Shown: piece by piece, positions 55,321-64,000 of the stretch
How positions within the stretch are numbered: position 1 is the first letter of the stretch
How the letters are laid out: the number at the start of each line of letters is the position of its first letter
Assembly (NCBI GenBank): GCA_951640165.1
Contig: OX621245.1
Span: forward strand, 25,226,330 to 25,290,329
Source of the DNA: Pseudoips prasinana
Lineage: Eukaryota; Arthropoda; Insecta; Lepidoptera; Nolidae
DNA length: 64,000 nucleotides
Reading direction: 5' to 3'
The notes under the pieces: model-generated
Databases searched by the model: none
The model's input: the letters and a program-made list of their open reading frames with translations, nothing else
What the model was told of the DNA's origin: nothing
Translations under genes and position numbers: made by a program

Positions 55321-56227
55321 AGGCAAATATCTTTGGACATATCATGTAGAGTTGAGTCTCAATCATAAACAGATTTTCGAGCATCACTCAAACCTGGTCA
55401 TTACCTGGTTTAAGTGATGATCGAAAATCTGTTAATGTTCAGAAACAAATCAAGCTATTTCCATTGAAATTTAATTTGTTTTTTAGAGCATTCATAAATT
55501 TTGAAACATTTACGAGTTAACTATATAATAGAACTTGATTAATGACTACCTATTAGAACAATGTTATGCTAAATAGGGAAAAATGTAATTTATGGCGCCA
55601 ACGCGGAATAAGACGGATCGGGGCATTGTTTCATTTTTATAAACTGGTGTAAATTCGAGTTTTTATGTGTAAATATGGTGGATTTTTAGACATAACATCT
55701 TCGACAACGTACACAAGTGAAGGAAAGTGCCATATTGCCGTGAATTGCGATTTTCTGTGTTGTATCCAAAACTCCATATAAGCCTCTGTAAAGTCTCCAC
55801 TGCTTTACTGGGGCTGGACAAGGACTATGTATGACTTGACTGTCACGGACTTTACTTGACAATGACGGAAATAAATGATAATAAAATATATTTACTGAAG
55901 GCTCATAAGGCCGAAGAAGCCAGAGCCGTAAAACGGAATTAAAAAAAAAGGGAAAAACGTAGATTTATATAAATGCATTAAGAAACAAATTATGGCAGAA
56001 ATGGTAATGGTTAATATTATGTTAATTGATTTTTTAAAATTTGAATTTAGTGTGCATGTGTCTAATATGTTAAAAAATAAAGAGTAATTTATACAAATTA
56101 CACATATCTTATTCTTATCTTTGTTGGGGTGTACTTGCGTGCAGCACTTCGAGCCTTCACGATCTTTTGTACTAAAATTATACATATCAGATCGAGTGGA
56201 AGCAAATAAAACTAAAAACTAAGTACA
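55321..56227. other. DNA with a 27-bp hairpin, otherwise unassigned
   Basis: 55368-55394 and 55407-55433 are inverted copies (25 of 27) with a 12-nt spacer. A 97-codon minus-strand frame at 55892-56185 has no recognisable domain and AT-rich codons, so I do not call it. Confidence 0.45.
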
Positions 56228-56395
56228 TTTATGCTCTGCTTAGTTTATGATCAGGTGGTAGTGTGTGTATGTTAGTTGTCCCAAGATATTTACCTTAAAA
56301 TCAAACAACAACGCAGCATTTTTGTATACACTCAACCCTGAACAACATGGTATACTTATAATACTATAGAGTATGATAAGACAAAAGGGTTGGTT
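56228..56395 (+). repeat. Dispersed direct repeat, copy 1
   Basis: GATCAGGTGGTAGT, TTAGTTGTCCCAAGATATTT, CGCAGCATTTTTGTATACAC and AATACTATAGAGTATGATAA appear in the same order at 57050-57475. This copy has no insertion. Confidence 0.85.
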
Positions 56396-56721
56396 TTTAG
56401 TGCAACTGTCGCTCTTAGTTATATGCGAACTGCTCATACAATTGTGTATTAGAGAACTCAAAGGTTAAGTTTCTGTTTTTGATCTACATTTACTATAAAG
56501 TATAATGAAAAACATGTATCACAAACTTCTGGTAAAATCACTCAACGAAATGCACACGGTATTATGTTAATATTGGGTATGTAATGTGGTGATAATGTTA
56601 TTTAGAAATTATACACCTTAACCACATGTTACGTCTGCAAATGCATTTGCAGCTTTGAACACCACAAAGCAGTTCCTGGAAATGTGTTTCCACCTACGTG
56701 GCATGACAAGATTGTATTGTA

Positions 56722-56851
56722 CAGACGCCAGCACATCAAGCTACCCCAATCTGTCCGATTGCCCCAATTGAAAGTGAATCTAATGCATATGAGATATAGT
56801 TGAAAATCTATAAAAGAAATTTGTCAGATTGGGGTAGCTTGATGTGCGTCG
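56722..56851. mobile_element. CAGACGCC-type MITE, copy 2
   Basis: Left end CAGACGCCAGCACATCAAGC; right end GGGTAGCTTGATGTGCGTCG, an imperfect inverse with a few bases missing. TA on both sides. Confidence 0.8.
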
Positions 56852-57049
56852 TACTTTAAATGTCTGGCATTAAGAGCGACGTGTCCTTAAAATTATTTTA
56901 TTGCGTTTTTGCTTCCGTATATCGTCTCTCTATATCTATCTGTATCGTCAATCCAGCAAAACCGTGTAACTGAGTATATCTACTAGGAGAGAGAAAATAA
57001 CGCGCCTTTCGCCTCCTATCGGCACACATCTACGTTGCGCGCACAGGCT

Positions 57050-57475
57050 CTGCCTAGTTTGGGATCAGGTGGTAGTTGGTTAGTTGTCCCAAGATATTTA
57101 TTTGCCTTAAAATAAAAATAATGCCTAGGGACAATGTCACACAGATCATCCTAGCCCCAAACTAAGCAAAGTTTGTACTATGGGTACCAGGCGACGATAT
57201 ACATACTTATATAGATAGATAAATACTTAAATACATAGAAAACATCCATGACTCAGAAACAAATATTCGTGCTCATCACACAAATATTTGCACTTACCAG
57301 TATTCGAACCCAGAACCACCAGCTTTGTAGGCAGTAGCACTATTAACTAGGCTACGGTGACCGTCAAAAAATACAAATCATCAAACCGTAAAATCCAGCA
57401 ACTACGCAGCATTTTTGTATACTTTTAACCCAGAACAATATGGTATAACTATAATACTATAGAGTATGATAAGAC
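57050..57475 (+). repeat. Dispersed direct repeat, copy 2, split by SINE B
   Basis: Matches 56228-56395 in two halves (57050-57120 and about 57385-57475). The family-B SINE lies between them. Confidence 0.85.
57124..57368 (-). mobile_element. tRNA-headed SINE, family B, copy 3 (nested)
   Basis: Minus-strand head GGTCACCGTAGCCTAGTTAA, B-box region CTGGGTTCGAATACTGG, body as in copy 1 to ATGATCTGTGTGACATTGTC. It inserted into the dispersed repeat, so it is younger than that duplication. Confidence 0.87.
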
Positions 57476-57539
57476 AAATCGATTGAATGTTTTATTTTCC
57501 GTATATATAAGAAAAAGTTATTCATCATCATCATAGTTA

Positions 57540-57712
57540 GTTAGTTGGGCGATACGTTTCCGCACTTAGCCTCCTAATTGGGCCGTGATACTTGTTTGGC
57601 TACTCGAACCATTTTATTTCCATCCAGAAGTCCAGGAGACCACGAAAGCCTGGCTTGAGGGCCTCCTGCAGTGTCTTCGGATCATTCAGGAACTTTGCCC
57701 GTTGGTAAGTAT
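57540..57712. other. Unassigned GC-moderate segment with one open frame each way
   Basis: The plus strand reads LEPFYFHPEVQETTKAWLEG up to a GTAAGT at 57704; the minus strand reads FLNDPKTLQEALKPGFRGLL. Neither matches a family I know and neither has convincing splice sites on both sides. It abuts an RTE fragment. Confidence 0.3.
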
Positions 57713-57900
57713 CATCATCATCATATCAGCCGAAAGACGCTCACTGCGGGACAAAAATCTCCACAATTGCCGGTCTTATACTACCTGCATCCAGCGACTT
57801 CCAATGACCCTCACAAGATCACCGGTCTGTCTTGTATGGGGCCTGCCCACGCTGCGTCTTCCGGTTCGTGGTAGCCACTCGAGTACCTTTCTGCGGGAAA
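57713..57900 (-). mobile_element. RTE-like LINE ORF2 end, decayed copy
   Basis: ATCAGCCGAAAGACGCTCAC, CACAATTGCCGGTCTTATAC and TCTTCCGGTTCGTGGTAGCC match the reverse complement of 59469-59777 in order, with substitutions that break the frame. Confidence 0.75.
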
Positions 57901-58639
57901 AGAGAAAACAAAATGTATAGATAGCAAAGAAGTCTATAAGAAAATATAGGAATTCACTGCATTAGTCCCTACAGAACCTTATAAACGAGTTCAAATGTAA
58001 AGAAAGACGGCTCAACAATAACTCAACTTCACAATAAAATCCATTATCCGCTTCACTGCGCTCGAAACTAAATTCCATCTAATTCAGAAAATATTTCATA
58101 CAGTTATGGAAAAGTGGCGCGCGAATTACTAAGTTACGATGGAGAATATACAGAAACCTATTGGGGGCGTGTCAGAAAAGAGATATTGGTTGATTTATAA
58201 TAATAATTATCGTTTTAAAAAACATTGAACTGACTCCAACCTTTTTTCACTTCTTTTGAAGTCGGTTAAATATAAACAGTAGTCTAACTTCAATAAATAT
58301 GACATGAAAAAATATGGGACCAATTTTAAAGTAAGTATACTCGTTCAAGTATATAAGTTTTTCAAATCGGTTTATACATGGCGGTGTAATGAAGTAAAAT
58401 AACGTGTTATGAAAATAAAATATAACTGAATTGAGAACCTCCTTCTTTTTTTGAAGTCGTTTAAAAATAGACGTAAATAGTCTTAAGAATCTAAGAAAAG
58501 TGAGAGAATATGTTACATCCTTGATACACTCAGAAAAAGCTGATTTCAAAGGCAACGGAATTAAAAATGTTTAAACAAAGCTTTGCGCATATTATTCGTT
58601 TATGAATAATTAGGATTGAATTGTCTTTGCCATCGATGT
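57901..58639. other. AT-rich DNA with ACCGACTTCAAAA-type motifs
   Basis: The motif noted at 48056 occurs reversed near 58243-58270 and 58432-58465. No gene is recognised. Confidence 0.4.
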
Positions 58640-58790
58640 AATTTTTTAGGATAGATTCCGCTGTCCATCTGTCTGTCACCAGGCTGTAGGTATCTCATGA
58701 ACCTTGATAGCTAGACGGTTGAAATTTTCAAAGATGATGGGTTACTGTTGCCGCTAACAACAAATACTAAAATCCTATATCAATACTGTT
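58640..58790 (-). mobile_element. ACCGGCC-family repeat, reversed fragment
   Basis: GTCTGTCACCAGGCTGTAGG, TATCTCATGAACCTTGATAG and CAAAGATGATGGGTTACTGT are reversed versions of the middle of 62518-62814. Confidence 0.65.
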
Positions 58791-58939
58791 AATTTTGTTA
58801 TTTTTATATTTATTGTAACTTTACCAACGAACACAACAATAAAAGATTTATCTATTATTCTCTATTCCGTAATTTTACGCAATCTAATAACGATTCGGAA
58901 TTACTTATTACAAACAAGTAATTGAGTATTGTGAATACT

Positions 58940-59035
58940 ATTTATGTTCTATCTCTAAATGGATGATCGCCAAACTGATTTAATTTCTGAACGTCTGCTT
59001 TAGTCGTTCGCTGCGTTAGTCACGGCCATAGTTAT
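58940..59035 (+). repeat. Fragment of the 5S-like SINE
   Basis: AAATGGATGATCGCCAAACT and GATTTAATTTCTGAACGTCT align with the junction of the 5S-like head and body at 19740-19990. Confidence 0.55.
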
Positions 59036-59468
59036 AAAAAGAGTTTAATTCATTGTATTTTGTATTCAAATTCCTTTTCATTGTATTTATTTTTGTTAAT
59101 ATATTTTATTGTAGAATGGTGTTAGGCTGTAGAACCTCTATGTAACACTATCATACTACGCTATTGTTGTTGCTTTGTTTGTACACACATTTTATATTTC
59201 TGTAATTTGGGGGTTATGGTGTCAACACCATAACCCCCAAAGTTAGTTGTTGTTAGTTGAGTGTACAGTTATTGAATAGTTTTAATTTATTATTAACTAC
59301 CTAAGTGTTCTTGTATACCTGTTTGTTTCCATAAATAAAATTAAAAAAAAATTAAAAAAATTCTATTATCTATACAATATATCTATATAATTATAGTTAC
59401 TAACAAATGTGAGTCATGTTACTTGAACTAAATAAATTATTACTATTATTATACTACTACACACACTA
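59036..59468. other. AT-rich DNA with a 17-bp palindrome
   Basis: 59206-59222 and 59225-59241 are exact inverted copies (TTTGGGGGTTATGGTGT) with a 2-nt spacer. No gene is recognised. Confidence 0.6.
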
Positions 59469-59777
59469 CTTGGAGTTTCCCTGCGAGATCGAATCAGAAA
59501 TGCTGAGATCCCCAGGCGAACCAAAGTAGCCGACATAGCCAAACTGAAGTGGCAATGGGCAGGGCACATAGCTCGTAGAACTGACGGCCGATGGGGCAGA
59601 AAGGTTCTCGAGTGGCGACCACGAACCGGAAGACGCAGCGTGGGCATGCCTCCTATACGGTGGACCGACGATCTTGTGCGGGTCGCGGGAAGCCGCTGGA
59701 TGCGGGCAGCGCAGGACCGGCTATTGTGGGGATCCTTGGCGGAGGCCTTTGTCCAGCAATGGACGTCTTTCGGCTGA
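59469..59777 (+). CDS. RTE-like LINE ORF2 C-terminus, open fragment
   Basis: 102 codons plus stop, open throughout: LGVSLRDRIRNAEIPRRTKV, ADIAKLKWQWAGHIARRTDG, RWGRKVLEWRPRTGRRSVGM, PPIRWTDDLVRVAGSRWMRA, AQDRLLWGSLAEAFVQQWTS. This is the highly conserved end of RTE/related LINE reverse transcriptases in insects (GHIAR, EWRPR, GRPPxRWxDD, QDRxxWR...EAYVQQW). The element is 5'-truncated with no start codon, so it is not a working gene, but the lack of frameshifts makes it the youngest of at least four copies here. A GATGATG microsatellite follows as its tail. Confidence 0.85.
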   Translation, partial: LGVSLRDRIRNAEIPRRTKVADIAKLKWQWAGHIARRTDGRWGRKVLEWRPRTGRRSVGMPPIRWTDDLVRVAGSRWMRAAQDRLLWGSLAEAFVQQWTSFG

Positions 59778-60192
59778 TATGATGATGCTGATGGTGACAC
59801 ACACTACCAAAAAGTTTCCGTGGACAACGTTTGAAGCTACGAGTATAAGCGAATTTCCCCGCACACAATTTGCGCCCGTATTTACTGTAATTTTTACTTA
59901 AAAAAGTGCGCAGCCCTTATAGTAACGAGGTCTGGATGCAATTTGTTGAATTTAATGACCGTTGTTGACTGCACGAACTGTGAATGTTACAAAGGTACCT
60001 ATTGTTTGACTCTCGCAATTAAAGCTGGAAGTTATGTTGAGAGTTTAGAATTGGATTTCCAAGAGAGTTGCTAGATTTGAAGAAGCTTTGTTTAATTGCC
60101 GTCAAAGTAGGCTTAATTGATCTACTTGAAAATGTAATTGAAGGACACACTTCCAGAGTAGTACAGTCCCAATTTATCATCATATATTGTTA
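59778..60192. other. DNA without recognisable gene
   Basis: Nothing assigned. Confidence 0.4.
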
Positions 60193-60380
60193 CTAGCTGT
60201 GCCTCGCGATTAGCTCCGCGTTAAACTGTGGAAATTGTAGGTTATGTGTGTATTCGGTCATATAAGTTATACCTACAAAGTTTCATCAAAATCCGTTCAG
60301 TAGATTTTTGCGTGAAAGAGTAACAAATATCCATATATCTATACTCACAAACTTTTGGATTTATAAAATTAGTACGTTGG
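60193..60380 (-). mobile_element. Helitron-like non-autonomous element, copy 5
   Basis: Plus strand begins CTAGCTGTGCCTCGCGATTA and includes TTTCATCAAAATCCGTTCAG and TTTTTGCGTGAAAGAGTAAC; shares its layout with copy 3. Confidence 0.65.
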
Positions 60381-60552
60381 ATTTATAATATTTGGGATAT
60401 ATATTTTAGAATATAGCAATCTAGCTTACGCGGAATTTTAAGTAAGAAATTGTGAAAAATTCTTAATAAATTTTACTTGAATTTTTATTGTTTTTGTTTG
60501 TTATTCATTATACATAAATGGTTGCAAACTTTACCCTCCGTTGTTTGTCCCG

Positions 60553-60710
60553 CCAAAGAAAAAATTACCTCCGGGACATAATTTGCCATGGCCAACCTGG
60601 AGGAATCTTAATAGACTACGTACCCAGGTTGATAGATCTAAAGAAAACATGTGCAGATGGGGTTACATCCATCTGCGAGTGTGGCATGTCCCCCAAAGTA
60701 TAGGCAAGGC
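60553..60710 (+). pseudogene. LINE ORF2 C-terminal fragment
   Basis: PPGHNLPWPTWRNLNRLRTQ followed by VDRSKENMCRWGYIHL and, in another frame, ICECGMS matches the LPRKxWxxLNRxRTGxGR...KWGxxxSxxCxCG end region of Jockey/CR1-type LINEs. It has at least one frameshift and no RT core. Confidence 0.65.
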
Positions 60711-60747
60711 ATATTTCCACTCTCTATTAATTTACTCAATTTCATTT

Positions 60748-60865
60748 GAATAATGACGGCCGCTGGGGCAAGAATATCCTCGACTCGCTACAAGCCTGAC
60801 CAATGAACTTGTGAGGACATTGAAAACCGCTGGATACGGCTAGCACAAGACCAGCTGATAATCGA
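60748..60865 (+). pseudogene. RTE-like LINE ORF2 end, short decayed copy
   Basis: AATGACGGCCGCTGGGGCAA, AAAACCGCTGGATACGGCTA and GCACAAGACCAGCTGATAAT correspond to the DGRWGR, SRWMRA and AQDRLLW codons of the fragment at 59469. The region between is altered. Confidence 0.55.
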
Positions 60866-60952
60866 GATTACCTTTCAGAATTCAATTTTAAAAAGTTTAC
60901 AACAGTCATCAGTATACAAGATCCATACTTCCGAATAAAATAACATCTATAT

Positions 60953-61255
60953 AATAAGTTACCAATTAGTATAAGAAATAAAATAGATCAGCAAATATTT
61001 AAAAAGGAACTCCATAAATTTCTGACAAACAAATGCTACTATTCCGTCCAGGAATATTTTGATGACAAATGATAATAATGTAAAATTGGCATGATATTAA
61101 TTGTAATTTATGTGACTAACAAATATTTTTTTTGACTTTTACATGTGTACCCAAGCAACATTTGCACACCGAAATGGTAAAATATGGACAGGACATTAAT
61201 GTTAAACTAACACCACTATGTACTCATATTTCGCAAATAAATAATTTGAATTTGA
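60953..61255 (+). mobile_element. LINE 3' end (second type)
   Basis: Codons to the TGA at 61070 read NKLPISIRNKIDQQIFKKEL and HKFLTNKCYYSVQEYFDDK, the FKxxLKxxLxxKCYYSxxEF end of CR1/Jockey-like LINEs. The 3' UTR ends CGCAAATAAATAATTTGAAT. 5'-truncated. Confidence 0.75.
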
Positions 61256-61609
61256 ATATAAGAAATGATCAATAATCAGGCTATTGAGGCTGAATTCCAC
61301 CTAATTAGCTTCAAACCCCTTCACAACACAAGAAACTTCGCTATTCCTTAATAGATTAGCACCACTAACAACTGACGATATCCATACGTCATGACACCGT
61401 TGTCCCAGCCCTATTGGAATACAATTGATTGATGTTTTGACTTGCCTACTAATGATACTCGTAGATTGATTGATAGAGCTAACTTTCCTGAGATCGAGTT
61501 TAATCAGTCTTGTTCAGTGTGCATAGCGAACAGCTTGCTCATCTATTTGTAGATGTAGTAAATGGTGAAACAGGAGTTTTAAAACAAAAGATACATATCA
61601 CACATTGTA
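61256..61609. other. DNA without recognisable gene
   Basis: Nothing assigned. Confidence 0.4.
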
Positions 61610-61745
61610 CAGACGCCAGAACATCAAGCAACCCCATCTGTCAAATTTCTCCAATTAAAAGTGAACCTTATGCTTATGTGATAAAGTTGAAAATTTATAA
61701 AATAAATTTGACAGAGATTGGGGTAGCTGGATGTACTAGCGTCTG
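61610..61745. mobile_element. CAGACGCC-type MITE, copy 3
   Basis: Left end CAGACGCCAGAACATCAAGC; right end GTAGCTGGATGTACTAGCGT followed by CTG; TA on both sides. Interior in the same orientation as copies 1 and 2. Confidence 0.85.
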
Positions 61746-62517
61746 TACGTCTGTCCTACGTATAATGCAAATATCCAACAACCACGGCAACCGGACCGTC
61801 ATTTATGCGCCAGAGATAATAGATATATTTAAGTTGGGAATAATAAGTAATAAACAACAACGTAATTAAATGTATACAATGAAAAAGTGAAAGAATATGA
61901 GAATTTTACGCGTACCGACTATAAATAACATTTTGTTTAAAATTTATAGCAAAATTACGCTATAAAACAGAAATAAAACTTTATTTACTTATAACATGCT
62001 CCAAAAACCTTTCAAATTTGACATCGGGATTTTTTTAGCATAATCGAGATATATGGAATAGCTTTGAAATACTGTGATCACTATTTCATATTAATATAAA
62101 TATTGATTCCATCCTAATTCTCTAAAGGCCAACCAACCATACAAATTTAGATCGAAACTGAAACCTATTTTCATGACAATTAAAATCATTTTTCTGTACC
62201 CATTGGAATGTGCTGTTACAAGTTCGATACATAATAATATCCTAGTGTGCATTATTGGCTAACCGTTTTAACCCTTTATCAGTCATACATAAGGTATGTT
62301 CATAAGTCATTGGTTTTATGGGTTATTACAGCACAATAAAGTTTAGAATAAGGAGGTAACTCTGATAACATTTTAAGGTAGTAAGTAAGGTTCGTGATCT
62401 TACTTGGTATCTATTGGAATTTGGAAAAAACCCCTTGTAAGGCGGTTTGATATAGGTAACCATTATATGTATAAGTATAGCTACTACTTCGGTCTAGCAG
62501 TATCGTATTCAACTAGA
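61746..62517. other. AT-rich DNA without recognisable gene
   Basis: Nothing assigned. Confidence 0.4.
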
Positions 62518-62814
62518 TAAAAAACCGGCCAAGTGCGAGTTGGACTCGCGCACGAAGGGTTCCGTAACATTATTTATAAAAACGAGCAAAAAATTCACGT
62601 TTGTTGTATGGGAGCCCCCTTAAATATTTATTTTATTTTGTTTTTTTAAGTATTTGTTGTTATAGCTGCAACAGAAATACATCATCTGTGAAAATGTTAA
62701 CTGTCTAGCTTTCATGGTTCAAAGATACAGCCTGGCGACATACGGACAGACAGACAGATAGACAGACAGGTCTTAGTAATAGGGTCCCGTTTTACCCTTT
62801 GGGTACAGAACCCT
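62518..62814 (+). mobile_element. ACCGGCC-family repeat, copy 3
   Basis: From ACCGGCCAAGTGCGAGTTGG to GGGTACAGAACCCTAA, with a GACAGACAGATAGACAGACA run before TCTTAGTAATAGGGTCCCGT. Close to copy 2. Confidence 0.82.
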
Positions 62815-62922
62815 AAAAAATGGGGGATTACTCATAAGGCACACCAAAATTAGAAGCAATTATGTCGATCGAATAACATTATTGTATTTATATAAAGAAG
62901 CTCTTATTACTTTTCATAGGTA

Positions 62923-63056
62923 CAGACGCCAGCACATCCAGCTACCCCAATCTGTCAAATTTCTTTTATAGATTTTCAACTTTATCACAAAAGCATAAGG
63001 TTTACTATCAATTGGGGAAATTTGACAGATTTCGGTAGATTGATTGCAGGCGTCTG
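62923..63056. mobile_element. CAGACGCC-type MITE, copy 4 (inverted)
   Basis: Left end CAGACGCCAGCACATCCAGC, right end TTGATTGCAGGCGTCTG, TA on both sides. Its interior runs opposite to the other copies (TTTTATAGATTTTCAACTTT comes first). Confidence 0.85.
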
Positions 63057-63454
63057 TACAATGAATCTAATTTGTACATTCAATAAACATAATCAATTTT
63101 AGTTAATATGCCTTAAGCAAGGGCAGAAGAAGAATGTGGTGTTAGAACCCGAGGAAGACTGTCATGATATGAGAGCATGTAAAGTCAATATTTCAATGTG
63201 TACGATTCGCCTCCCATTGGACTATGAGACATATACAAAGAAATATGGAATGTACACGTGATTGACCACTCAGGTTTTGCATTGTAATATGTTAGGGTCC
63301 AGATGGAAGCAGATGTATAATCGTAAGTCTATAGGTAACTTCAAACTATTTTAAATTTCAAAGGTAACGATATGCCATCAACAGGTACCAGCCACAACCT
63401 CATTCTGCAACCTCAGCGTACGTGGGAAGAAATTTTATTTTTATGTCATCGGCC
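63057..63454. other. DNA without recognisable gene
   Basis: Nothing assigned. Confidence 0.4.
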
Positions 63455-63640
63455 GCACTTGGGAATGTAATCCCTGTGTCGCGGGGTACTCAACAAACAT
63501 ATATAGATGGACACAAAATACATCCAGACTCAGAACAACTATTTGTGGATGACACAAATAGTTGTCCGGTACGGGACTCGAACCCGTGACACGAAGCGGC
63601 GAGGCGACTGTCTAAGCCGCTGCGCCACACGTGCGATCAG
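63455..63640 (-). mobile_element. tRNA-headed SINE, family C, copy 3
   Basis: Minus-strand head GCACGTGTGGCGCAGCGGCT, then CGCCGCTTCGTGTCACGGGT and TTCGAGTCCCGTACCGG (B box); body to GACACAGGGATTACATTCC. The best-preserved copy of this family in the window. Confidence 0.87.
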
Positions 63641-63849
63641 TTTCACTGAAACCGCACCGTATAGGATCGGTAAAGGTTTTAATGAGTGAGGTTAAACGTG
63701 GTTGTCTATAGGTAACCGCTAAAACACGGTTTTTGCACGTTAAGTCTTTCTATTTGAGCAATATCCAAAAAAAGTTCTACAGTTGATATAAGTAAATTTT
63801 TGAAGTTGATTTTTTGAAGTAATACTTCTTTCTGCACGTGTACTTGGGG

Positions 63850-64000
63850 AGTAAACTGGTGAATAATTGACGTGAGCGTTACGAAAAGTGTGATCGGGCG
63901 AGGCGAACTGAAGTTGAGAGGGAGATAGATATAAATTAGTGAAGATAGAAAGAGAGATAGTTACGTATCGTATATTACAGTAGGGGAGGAAAGAGAGGTG
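63850..64000. repeat. Purine-rich repeat, copy 2 (cut by the window edge)
   Basis: AAAAGTGTGATCGGGCGAGG, TGAGAGGGAGATAGATAT and GGAAAGAGAGGTG match 45105-45275 in order. Confidence 0.7.

Noticed and set aside
55892..56185. 97-codon minus-strand frame with a hydrophobic segment
   Set aside because: The hydrophobic stretch is what AT-rich DNA gives; no family or context supports a gene.

Overview
This window looks like gene-poor, transposon-dense euchromatin or heterochromatin from an insect, most likely a moth or butterfly. I base that on the repeat spectrum rather than on any host gene: a BEL/Pao retrotransposon, R1-, RTE- and Jockey/I-type LINEs, several families of short tRNA-headed SINEs, Helitron-like ends closing in CTAG, and an interspersed family beginning ACCGGCCAAGTGCGAGTCGG that is common in lepidopteran DNA. 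I found no convincing host protein-coding gene, no intact cellular tRNA or rRNA gene, no CRISPR array and no bacterial-type operon. Every long reading frame belongs to a mobile element.

Layout from left to right. 1-2963 (minus) holds an apparently intact Jockey/I-type LINE (ORF1 complete, ORF2 open to the window edge). 3193-8479 is a Ty3/Gypsy-type LTR element with a 4-bp target duplication and almost identical LTRs, but a wrecked interior that carries a 73-bp minisatellite and nested repeats. 8480-16196 is mostly AT-rich DNA with small repeat relics. 16205-19117 is a complete MULE-type DNA transposon (172-bp TIRs, 8-bp duplication, FLYWCH plus MULE transposase broken by a palindromic insertion). 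19740-19990 is a SINE whose head resembles 5S rRNA. 20115-30184 (minus) is a BEL/Pao element with a 5-bp duplication. A 5'-truncated LINE is inserted in its RT region, and a short repeat with a 9-bp duplication is inserted in that LINE. 30185-64000 is a mosaic of SINEs (four tRNA-headed families and the 5S-like one), Helitron-like ends, three TA-flanked inverted-repeat families (one a deleted pogo-like element encoding residual transposase ends), an R1-clade LINE with a 13-bp duplication, and several LINE tails.

The elements form a life-and-death record more than a pathway. Autonomous LINEs supply the reverse transcriptase that SINEs use. The LTR elements show recent movement (near-identical LTRs) even though their coding regions are broken. 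The nested insertions give a relative time order. A second theme is the number of perfect or near-perfect short palindromes (arms of 13-38 bp, spacers of 2-16 nt). They occur in unrelated sequence and in two cases cut through recognisable transposon fragments, so they look like template-switch lesions. I do not see a new gene system. The observations most worth following are the young-LTR/decayed-interior Gypsy element, the 5S-like SINE, the start problem of LINE ORF2, the deleted pogo-like element and the palindrome load.
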